Positions 1 through 4,918 of a stretch of 5,010 nucleotides of DNA are shown one piece after another. The position numbers and the translations under genes were made by a program. How positions within the stretch are numbered: position 1 is the first letter of the stretch; the number at the start of each line of letters is the position of its first letter. Location of the stretch: assembly GCA_015222355.1 (NCBI GenBank), contig JADFVC010000043.1, positions 1-5,010 of the forward strand, given 5' to 3'. Origin of the DNA: Chloroflexota bacterium (GTDB lineage Bacteria; Desulfobacterota; Desulfuromonadia; Desulfuromonadales; Geopsychrobacteraceae). Under the pieces are notes generated by a model, which saw only the letters and a program-made list of their open reading frames with translations, was not told the origin of the DNA and made no database searches.

Positions 1-44
1 ATCTCTGCTGATTTCAACATCAATGGTTCAAAACTACCGGGCAT
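1..44 (-). CDS. N-terminus of a divergent gene, possibly Old Yellow Enzyme-type NADH:flavin oxidoreductase (partial)
   Basis: Reading the minus strand from the ATG at 44-42 gives MPGSFEPLMLKSAE, open to the window edge. The pattern F-E-P-L followed by a short strand ending in E-I/L is how many Old Yellow Enzyme family NADH:flavin oxidoreductases begin, just before their (K)NRIV-MAPM segment, which would lie outside the window. Those enzymes are FMN-binding TIM barrels that reduce activated double bonds with NAD(P)H. Only 14 residues are visible and no strong ribosome binding site precedes the ATG: the upstream minus-strand sequence has only a weak AGCGG. The same frame is closed by a stop at 80-78, so the start lies between there and 42. 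The gene would be divergent from the glutamate dehydrogenase. The family call is a guess from a short motif. Confidence 0.35.
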   Translation of the reverse strand, partial: MPGSFEPLMLKSAE

Positions 45-111
45 GAACCGCTGGTAGTGGTCAAGCCCGACAGCCTGCTAGGAACGCTACTTAGGGGCAA
101 AAGCAGGGGGA

Positions 112-240
112 ATGAACAGGACGATCCAGGAATTGATCTGAGGGCATGACACAAGTATCGTTTCCTCATCCGCCGAACTGGTCGACTGCGCCAACGCGGA
201 TTCGGCACATCGATTCTGTAGCAGAACAGCTCGCCAGCTC
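112..240 (+). pseudogene. Decayed PAS-domain N-terminus (relic copy 1)
   Basis: From the ATG at 112 the frame reads MNRTIQELI, then a TGA stop (139-141), then GHD, SIV and SSS, matching the start of the PAS protein at 3401 (MNRTIQELTWEHDAIIDSSS). The stop falls where that copy has Trp (TGG changed to TGA). About 17 of the first 69 bases differ from copy 2 by hand alignment. After L-V-D-C, a stretch equal to residues 27-34 of copy 2 (DGKGRILR) is missing, and the match resumes at N-A-D-S against N-P-T-S. Around 221-235 the match continues in a different frame (AEQLA against the AEQLV of copy 3), so there is also a frameshift. The upstream G-rich ribosome-site region (roughly GGGGCAAAAGCAGGGGGA) still resembles that of copy 2. 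It can no longer make a PAS domain. Homology is traceable to about 240, and the exact end is uncertain. Confidence 0.7.
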
Positions 241-306
241 GTGCGCTCGAGGCAGACACTGATGAGTCTTCCTACCGTTTCCCCCCTGTCCGTCCCCTGA
301 CTCTCT

Positions 307-324
307 GATATCAAAGAGGATATC
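307..324 (+). promoter_or_regulatory. Shine-Dalgarno of the glutamate dehydrogenase gene, framed by two GATATC palindromes
   Basis: AAAGAGGA lies six bases before the ATG at 327 and fixes that start. The surrounding string GATATCAAAGAGGATATC can fold into a 6-bp stem with AAAGAG in the loop, which would bury part of the ribosome site. The ribosome site is well supported. Any regulatory role for the fold is inference, and the stem is short and AT-rich. I saw no convincing sigma-70 or sigma-54 promoter between 240 and 306. Confidence 0.6.
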
Positions 325-326
325 CA

Positions 327-3320
327 ATGACCGAGGCAGAAAAAATTCGCTGGTTCCGCCAGGTTTCAAAATCGATTACTTCCCGTTGTCTCGATGCGGG
401 AGCCAACCTGCAATGGCTGCAGGAAAAGATGCATCCCTACCTGTCGGTGACCATGCATGATGAGGCAGAGGCGATCGGTTCGCTGGCGATTCAGCTGCCC
501 TACCTCAAACGCAATAAACGTCTGGTGTTAACCGACACCCCGAAAACCTTGATCCTGGCCCGGCTGAATCAGCCGGGCTCTCTTTATCGCACCTTGCGGC
601 TGCTGCGCGAACGGGAAATTTCCTACGCCCAGTTCACCCATTCCTATGCCCCGGTGCCCGGCATCGGCGAAGAACTGGAGCTGCAGCGCTTCGAGTTTGA
701 CCGGCGCAGTGCCGAAGAGGTGTTGGACGCCGAAGAGCCACGCATTCCCAAACGGCTGCAACGCGAAATCCGCACCGCGCTCAAAGAGCACTATCCACAG
801 TACGATTTTTCCAGGTTTGATAAAGAGCTGCGCCTGCTCTGGATCAACAACAAGGCCTACGTGCGTCACTCTCCGGCGCGCCGGGTGGCGCAGATCATCT
901 GGCTGTATCATCAGGCGGTCGCCAACGGCGGGGTCTATTTCGATACCGAACCGGCGGAGGAGATCCTCGACAAGCCGGAGTACCGCATCCTCTTCGCGGC
1001 CGGCAATCCCCCGCAACTCGATTTTCTGCAGCAGGTGATGGAGGTTTACAATCGCCTTGGTCTTGGGGTCAAGCGCGCCTACTGCCTGACCATCCATAAC
1101 GGCCTGCACCCCTACTTTCTCGGCACCTTCTACCTGTGTGAAGAAGGCGAAGAACTGTTCGCCAAGCACGGCTTTCTCTACAATCAACTGGCGCACGAAC
1201 TATTCAACACCCAGATTCTTTCAACCGCAGCAGAGACCTACCGGCTGGTCATCGATGGCCATCTGACCGGCATCGATGCCTCGTTGGTCAATGCTTTTGC
1301 CAGCTTCTGCCACACCACCTTGGCGCACAACCAGCCGGACCGCTTCAGTTATCAGGAGGTCGAAGCGGCTTTCGATTCCGATATCGAGATGACGCTGCGG
1401 CTGGTCGCCCTGTTCCGGCTCCGCTTCGAGCCGCAACTGCCCGGGCGGACGGAAAACTATGAATGCGAGCTGGCAAAGTTAAACCAAGCGATCAACGCCT
1501 ACAACACCGGCCATGCCTATCTTGACGACATTCGTCGCACGGTCTTCCGCTGCTGCCTGTTGTTTATCACCCACACCCTGAAGACCAATTTCTTCGTCGC
1601 CGAAAAGCACGCTTTGGCGTTCCGCATCGATCCGAACTATCTCGACGAACTTGGCAGCGAATTCACCTCCGACCTGCCGCCGGAACGCCCCTTTCGGGTC
1701 ACCTTCTTCTTCGGCCGACACGGCTGCGGCTATCACATCGGCTTCTCCGATATCGCCCGCGGTGGCTGGCGGACGGTACTGGCGAAAAACCGCGACGATT
1801 ACATCACCAGCGCTAACACCCTGTTTCGCGAGAACTATGTGCTGGCCCACACCCAGCACCTGAAGAATAAGGATATATACGAAGGCGGTTCCAAGATGGT
1901 GGTTTCTCTCGATGCCGCCGATCTCGACAACCCGGAGACCGTCACCCGCAGGCTGTACAAGCTGCAATACGGCTTCATCCAAGCCTTTCTCGATATCTTT
2001 ATCACCAGCGACGGCACCGCCAGCGATCCGCGGGTGGTCGATTACTACGGCGAGGATGAACCGATCGAACTCGGTCCCGATGAGAACATGCATGACGAGA
2101 TGGTCGAACTGATCGCGCGCATCTCCAAGAAGCGCGGTTATCTGCTCGGCCCTGGCGTGATCTCCAGCAAGCAGTTTGGCATCAACCACAAAGAGTACGG
2201 CGTCACTTCGACCGGCGTCATCAGCTTTTCCGAAATCACCCTGCAGCAACTCGGTATCGATGCGCGCAAGGATCCCTTCAGCGTCAAACTGACCGGCGGT
2301 CCGGACGGCGATGTCGCCGGCAACGCCCTGCGACTACTGCTGGAACGTTGTCCACAAGTGCAGTTCCGGCTGATTCTCGACGGCACCGGCGCCCTGTTCG
2401 ATCCGGCAGGTGCCGACCGAAAAGCGCTGCAGCAGGTGGTGCTGAAAAGCGACATCGACCGCTACGACCCGCAGGCGCTGCATGACGGCGGGATGATGAT
2501 TTTCCGCAGCCAGACCAAGCGCGAAGGCTTGCGTGAGCTCTATCGCAAGATCACGCGGCAGGGCGATGAGCTGATCGAGGAATGGATCACCGTCGACGAA
2601 TTTTACCGGCTTTTCAACAACCTGATCTTCGACGTCGAGGCCGACCTGTTCATCCCGGCCGGCGGCCGCCCCGAGACGATCCATACCGGTAACTGGCAGC
2701 AGTTTCTGGTCGAAGGCAAACCGAGCGCCCGTGCGATTGTCGAAGGTGCCAACTCCTTTATCACCCCCGAAGCGCGCGATCTGCTGCAGCAGGCCGGGGT
2801 CGTGATCATGCGCGATGCCTCGGCCAACAAGTGCGGGGTTATCTCGTCCTCATACGAGATCATCGCTAACCTGCTGCTGAGCGAAAAGGAGTTTTTCGCC
2901 AACAAAGACCGTTATGTCGGCGATGTGCTGGAAATCCTGGAAAAACGCGCCGCCGATGAAGCGCGCCTGATCTTCCGCCGCTATCAGAAACTGGCCGGCA
3001 GCCGCAGCTATACCGATATCTCCGCGGCCCTATCGAAGGAGATCAACGCCCACTACGCACGGCTTTTCGACTATTTTCAGAAGCGCCCGGAGCTGGGGAC
3101 CAAGCCGCTCTATCGGCGGGCTTTGCTGGCTCACCTGCCACGGATTTTGCGAGAAACTCCGCACTATCGAAAGCGGATCGGCAAGCTGCCGCTCAAATAC
3201 CAGGCGGCGATCCTGGCCAGTGAAATTGCCTCATCGATGGTCTACCAGGAAGATCGCGATGCCGAATACGAGCAGATGCTCTGCGGTCATCTCCAGCGCC
3301 ACTTTGGCGCTGGAGATTGA
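327..3320 (+). CDS. Large NAD-type glutamate dehydrogenase (about 1000-residue class)
   Basis: A 997-residue cytoplasmic enzyme predicted to interconvert L-glutamate and 2-oxoglutarate plus ammonium with NAD, joining amino-acid breakdown to the TCA cycle. The length fits the large GDH class of about 1000-1100 residues (the yeast Gdh2 type), not the hexameric enzymes of about 450 or the class of about 1600. The first ~450 residues are the regulatory/structural N-terminal region of that class, with no signal peptide. Catalytic-part landmarks are: ARGGWR (R478-R482); NKDIYEGGSK with the likely substrate lysine K523; LGPDENMHDEM with the probable catalytic Asp D585; the Rossmann nucleotide loop GGPDGDVAGN (657-666); VEGANSFITPEA (805-816); and SANKCGVISSSYE (832-844), the equivalent of the ANAGGV-SYFE segment of small GDHs. 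The residue after K523 is Met, where many relatives have Gly. The start at ATG 327 is fixed by AAAGAGGA six bases upstream. The gene is intact. NAD rather than NADP preference is inferred from the class. Confidence 0.93.
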   Translation: MTEAEKIRWFRQVSKSITSRCLDAGANLQWLQEKMHPYLSVTMHDEAEAIGSLAIQLPYLKRNKRLVLTDTPKTLILARLNQPGSLYRTLRLLREREISYAQFTHSYAPVPGIGEELELQRFEFDRRSAEEVLDAEEPRIPKRLQREIRTALKEHYPQYDFSRFDKELRLLWINNKAYVRHSPARRVAQIIWLYHQAVANGGVYFDTEPAEEILDKPEYRILFAAGNPPQLDFLQQVMEVYNRLGLGVKRAYCLTIHNGLHPYFLGTFYLCEEGEELFAKHGFLYNQLAHELFNTQILSTAAETYRLVIDGHLTGIDASLVNAFASFCHTTLAHNQPDRFSYQEVEAAFDSDIEMTLRLVALFRLRFEPQLPGRTENYECELAKLNQAINAYNTGHAYLDDIRRTVFRCCLLFITHTLKTNFFVAEKHALAFRIDPNYLDELGSEFTSDLPPERPFRVTFFFGRHGCGYHIGFSDIARGGWRTVLAKNRDDYITSANTLFRENYVLAHTQHLKNKDIYEGGSKMVVSLDAADLDNPETVTRRLYKLQYGFIQAFLDIFITSDGTASDPRVVDYYGEDEPIELGPDENMHDEMVELIARISKKRGYLLGPGVISSKQFGINHKEYGVTSTGVISFSEITLQQLGIDARKDPFSVKLTGGPDGDVAGNALRLLLERCPQVQFRLILDGTGALFDPAGADRKALQQVVLKSDIDRYDPQALHDGGMMIFRSQTKREGLRELYRKITRQGDELIEEWITVDEFYRLFNNLIFDVEADLFIPAGGRPETIHTGNWQQFLVEGKPSARAIVEGANSFITPEARDLLQQAGVVIMRDASANKCGVISSSYEIIANLLLSEKEFFANKDRYVGDVLEILEKRAADEARLIFRRYQKLAGSRSYTDISAALSKEINAHYARLFDYFQKRPELGTKPLYRRALLAHLPRILRETPHYRKRIGKLPLKYQAAILASEIASSMVYQEDRDAEYEQMLCGHLQRHFGAGD
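3289..3317 (+). terminator. 12-bp perfect hairpin running into the GDH stop codon
   Basis: ATCTCCAGCGCC (3289-3300), loop ACTTT, then GGCGCTGGAGAT (3306-3317): every base of the 12-bp arms pairs. The TGA stop of the dehydrogenase starts on the next base. The hairpin therefore encodes the last residues of the enzyme. No U-run follows (TGATACTTGAG), so it is not a textbook intrinsic terminator. It may stabilise the 3' end, or end transcription inefficiently or with Rho. Confidence 0.4.
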
Positions 3321-3350
3321 TACTTGAGAGCAAAGCGACTGGCGGCAAAT

Positions 3351-3380
3351 CTTCTTGCGTTCGACGTGCCCCGTAAGAAG
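3351..3380 (+). repeat. Inverted repeat between GDH and the PAS gene
   Basis: CTTCTTGCG (3351-3359) pairs with CGTAAGAAG (3372-3380) through nine positions, one of them a G-U pair, around a 12-base loop. It has no following T-run on either strand. It lies 10 bases before the ribosome site (AAGGAG, 3390-3395) of the next gene, so it could be a weak terminator for GDH or part of that gene's leader. Confidence 0.3.
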
Positions 3381-3400
3381 TAGAAGGGCAAGGAGAGGAA

Positions 3401-3757
3401 ATGAACCGAACGATCCAGGAACTGACCTGGGAACATGATGCGATCATCGATTCTTCATCCGACGGGCTGTTTGTCTGTGACGGAAAGGGTCGGATTCTGC
3501 GCGTCAATCCCACTTCGGAGTCGATCAACAACGCTTCGGCAGCACAACTGGTCGGCCGTGATTACCTGGAGGTTGCTGACGAGGGGCTGGTCATTCTCCC
3601 TTCGGCGGCTCTGGAAGCGATCAAAAAGCGAGAGCAGGTCGAGCATAAGGGACAGTTTACCAGACTGTTGGCTCAGCCGACAGAGCAGGCACGTAAAGAT
3701 TGCACAGTTGACTGCTGTAGTTTTAAACAGCTATACATGGGCAACTGCTTAAAATAA
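3401..3757 (+). CDS. Truncated PAS-domain protein (relic copy 2; N-terminal sensor of a probable sigma-54 activator)
   Basis: A 118-residue frame preceded by an ideal ribosome site, AAGGAG, five bases before the ATG. Residues about 10-80 look like the first part of a PAS sensor domain: WEHDAIIDSSSDGLFVCD, then GRILRVNPTSE (30-40) and AAQLVGRDYLE (47-57), then a helix-rich stretch ALEAIKKREQ. This pattern is known from PAS domains at the N-terminus of sigma-54-dependent activators, where AAA+ and Fis-type HTH parts follow. Here both are missing, and the last ~40 residues (from about EHKGQFTRLLAQ) look like run-on sequence with CC, SF and a tail ending in LK. With half a PAS fold the product probably cannot bind ligand or activate transcription. 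It may be a decayed gene, although the reading frame and start signals are intact. A second stretch at 3776-3853 may be the lost end of the same domain. Confidence 0.6.
   Translation: MNRTIQELTWEHDAIIDSSSDGLFVCDGKGRILRVNPTSESINNASAAQLVGRDYLEVADEGLVILPSAALEAIKKREQVEHKGQFTRLLAQPTEQARKDCTVDCCSFKQLYMGNCLK
3708..3737 (+). promoter_or_regulatory. Candidate sigma-70 promoter with internal dyad, inside the end of the PAS frame
   Basis: TTGACT (3708-3713), an 18-base spacer and TATACA (3732-3737) resemble -35 and -10 boxes. The spacer holds GCTGT-8 nt-ACAGC (3714-3731), and an outer pair CAGTTG (3705-3710)/CAACTG (3742-3747) encloses the whole. A regulator could bind such a dyad. It could serve the solute-binding protein gene about 135 bases downstream. 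This rests on sequence resemblance only. Confidence 0.3.
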
Positions 3758-3775
3758 AAGATTTGAGGGGGATAG

Positions 3776-3853
3776 GATGGTCGCGAACAGCAAGTTGTAC
3801 TTGCTCGCGGCAGGGCTATACTGGAAGAGGCGTATCTGTGCCATGACCCTGCA
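3776..3853 (+). pseudogene. Possible C-terminal PAS fragment, separated from copy 2
   Basis: In the frame opened after the TAG at 3773-3775 the sequence reads DGREQQVVLARGRAILEEA. This has the shape of the last beta strands of PAS sensors (DGR + hydrophobic strand + G + P/A-hydrophobic-x-E/D-E), which should follow about where copy 2 loses its resemblance (near 3640-3660). The two parts are about 115 bases apart and in different frames. This stretch runs without a stop into the solute-binding gene, but that gene has its own start. The resemblance is judged by eye and may be chance. Confidence 0.25.
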
Positions 3854-3857
3854 ATAA
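3777..3857 (+). CDS. Possible 26-residue leader peptide upstream of the solute-binding gene
   Basis: An ATG at 3777, five bases after GAGGGGG (3765-3771), opens 26 codons that start MVANSKLYLLAAGLYWKRR and stop at TAA 3855-3857, fourteen bases before the GTG of the next gene. The composition (hydrophobic run, then WKRR) could be a tiny membrane peptide. It overlaps the putative PAS tail and the candidate promoter at 3795-3822, so the three readings compete. No homology is known to me. Confidence 0.15.
   Translation: MVANSKLYLLAAGLYWKRRICAMTLQ
3782..3822 (+). promoter_or_regulatory. Candidate promoter overlapped by a dyad, for the solute-binding protein gene
   Basis: TTGTAC (3795-3800), 16 bases, TATACT (3817-3822) make a plausible sigma-70 promoter, giving a leader of about 45 bases before the GTG at 3872. 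The -35 lies in an inverted repeat: AGCAAGT (3789-3795), TGT, ACTTGCT (3799-3805), extended outward by CGCG (3782-3785) and CGCG (3806-3809) with a three-base offset on the left. An operator over the -35 box would fit repression of this gene. This is inferred from symmetry and position. Confidence 0.35.
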
Positions 3858-3871
3858 AAACAGGAGGTTGC

Positions 3872-4621
3872 GTGAAAAAACTGCTCGTTACGGTTCTTTT
3901 TCTCTGCATGGCGACCAGCTTGTCGGCTCAGACCGTCGATGATCTGATAATCGTCACCGAAGAATACCCGCCTTTCAATTTCACTACAGACGAAAAACGC
4001 CAGGGCATTGCCACCGACACACTCATCGAGATGCTCAAATTGGCCGGCTCAAACCAAACCCGAGCCGATATCGGCTTCTTGCCTTGGGCCAGGGCCTACA
4101 ATTTGGCGGTTAATAACCAGAATATCCTGCTCTATTCGACCACGCGCACCGAGGCACGAGAAAAGCTGTTTAAGTGGGTGGGGCCCATTCTGAAATCCAA
4201 GTTTGTTCTCTTTGCCAGAAAAGATGCGAACCTGAAAATTGACTCCATCAGAGATATCAATGAGAAAAAACTACGCGTCGGAGTGGTGTTGCACGATGTG
4301 GGTGAGCAGATGCTGCTGGAACAGGGGGTGAACAAGGCGCGGCTTTACCGTTACAACAAGGGCAGCTACATGGTTAAAATGCTGCACAACAATCGGATTG
4401 ACCTGCTGGCCTATGGGCAGATCGCGACCCGCTGGTTTTTCAGGGACCAGGGCTATAACCCGGACGATTTTGAAGAGGTCTTTTTCCTGCAGCAGTCTGA
4501 CTACTATTTTGCCCTCAATAAGAAGACGGATGACAAAATCGTCAGCCAACTGCAGGCCGCGTTCGATCAGGTCAAAGAGAGCGGCAGGCTTGAGGAGATT
4601 TTGCATCGATACCTCTATTGA
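3872..4621 (+). CDS. Periplasmic solute-binding protein, family 3 (SBP_bac_3 / PBPb fold)
   Basis: A 249-residue exported protein. Residues 1-19 form a signal peptide (MKK, hydrophobic core LLVTVLFLC, probable cut SLSA|QT). Cys12 is not in a lipobox, so it is probably a soluble periplasmic protein. The mature part begins with the family's first strand and ligand loop VTEEYPPFNF (28-37), then QGIATDTLIEML, LPWARAY, and TRTEAREKLFKWVGP (91-105). In that last segment R96 is placed where family members hold the ligand carboxylate (T-x-x-R ... F-x-x-x-P). The second lobe is recognisable by RVGVVLHDVGEQML and RIDLLAYG. Size and motifs fit amino-acid-type binding proteins; the ligand is unknown. Start is GTG, four bases after AGGAGG; the signal peptide starting there supports the choice. 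No permease or ATPase gene is near, so it is an orphan that may serve a transporter elsewhere or act as a sensor partner. Confidence 0.85.
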   Translation: MKKLLVTVLFLCMATSLSAQTVDDLIIVTEEYPPFNFTTDEKRQGIATDTLIEMLKLAGSNQTRADIGFLPWARAYNLAVNNQNILLYSTTRTEAREKLFKWVGPILKSKFVLFARKDANLKIDSIRDINEKKLRVGVVLHDVGEQMLLEQGVNKARLYRYNKGSYMVKMLHNNRIDLLAYGQIATRWFFRDQGYNPDDFEEVFFLQQSDYYFALNKKTDDKIVSQLQAAFDQVKESGRLEEILHRYLY

Positions 4622-4646
4622 TTGTTTATCTGCTTGTTACTCGTCG

Positions 4647-4683
4647 TTCCCTCCCCTGGCGGGAGGGGATTGAGGGGAGGGAA
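4647..4683 (+). repeat. G/C-rich repeat with two mutually exclusive hairpins
   Basis: CCCTCCC (4649-4655) pairs with GGGAGGG (4661-4667) around CTGGC. The larger arm TTCCCTCCCC (4647-4656) also pairs perfectly over 10 bp with GGGGAGGGAA (4674-4683). Only one can form at a time, since they share the left arm. The right arm of the second includes the G-rich ribosome site of PAS copy 3. The layout (C-rich arm, G-rich arm, then a short spacer and another G-rich block) resembles dispersed intergenic repeats common in many proteobacterial genomes. No T-run follows, so it is not a standard terminator. Confidence 0.55.
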
Positions 4684-4692
4684 AAAGAACTG

Positions 4693-4842
4693 ATGAACAG
4701 GGCGATCCAGAAACGGGCCTGGGAACACGACGCCATCATCGACTCCTCATCCGACGGCCTTTTCGTCCGCGACGGAAACGTCCGTATCCTGTGCATGAAT
4801 CCCGCCTCGGCCGAACAGCTGGTCGGCCGCGAAGAAAACTGA
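4693..4842 (+). pseudogene. Truncated PAS-domain N-terminus (relic copy 3)
   Basis: The ATG at 4693 follows GGGGAGGG (4674-4681) and opens 49 codons: MNRAIQKRAWEHDAIIDSSS, then DGLFVRDG, R-I-L, N-P-A-S-A-E-Q-L-V-G-R-E and stop. Against copy 2, 29 of the first 39 residues are identical and about 91 of 117 bases match by hand count; eleven codons differ only silently. Seven codons (ESINNAS in copy 2) are missing; in copy 2 this segment is bounded by CTTCGG at 3513-3518 and 3534-3539, exactly 21 bases apart, so a slippage deletion explains the loss. The frame ends inside a hairpin (4831-4859) directly after the Q-L-V-G-R block. The frame is also open upstream to 4618, but those codons are repeat sequence. 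With about one third of a PAS domain, no sensing function is expected. Confidence 0.6.
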
Positions 4843-4859
4843 AGCTGACAGTTTTCTTC
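4831..4859 (+). terminator. 11-bp perfect hairpin at the break point of PAS copy 3
   Basis: GAAGAAAACTG (4831-4841), seven-base loop, CAGTTTTCTTC (4849-4859), followed by TGTTCAG. The descending arm is T-rich but there is no clean T-run after it, so termination is possible and would be inefficient. The arm supplies the last two codons and part of the stop of PAS copy 3, so it marks the exact place where PAS homology ends. It sits 60 bases before the AraC-like gene and could separate the two transcripts. Confidence 0.35.
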
Positions 4860-4918
4860 TGTTCAGCACAACTGCTTCCATGCCAGAATGAACGCTGACC
4901 TGATCTCAGAGAGGCAGC

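Noticed and set aside
10..149. Plus-strand open frame reading through HEPLVVVKPDSLLGTLLRG
   Set aside because: It has no start codon with a ribosome site, overlaps the better-supported minus-strand start and PAS relic, and matches no family I recognise.
133..161. Promoter-like TTGATC-17-TATCGT inside PAS relic 1
   Set aside because: Both boxes match only four of six positions, and the bases derive from the PAS coding sequence; too weak to list as the GDH promoter.
205..222. Possible sigma-54 promoter around TTCGGCACATCGATTC
   Set aside because: It has GGCAC but no GC at the required -12 position, so the essential pair of dinucleotides is missing.
528..1196. Long minus-strand frames opposite the dehydrogenase (also 1479-2249 and 2334-2684)
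   Set aside because: They are antisense shadows produced by GC-rich codon usage of a clearly functional gene; no ribosome sites or recognisable domains.
3193..3531. Minus-strand frame across the GDH end and the PAS start
   Set aside because: It is the complement of coding sequence and the hairpin; its resemblance to the minus-strand frame at 87-314 simply mirrors the PAS copies on the plus strand.
3884..3919. Possible lipoprotein signal in the solute-binding protein (Cys12)
   Set aside because: The cysteine is preceded by Leu and followed by more hydrophobic core, so it does not form a lipobox; cleavage after SLSA fits better.
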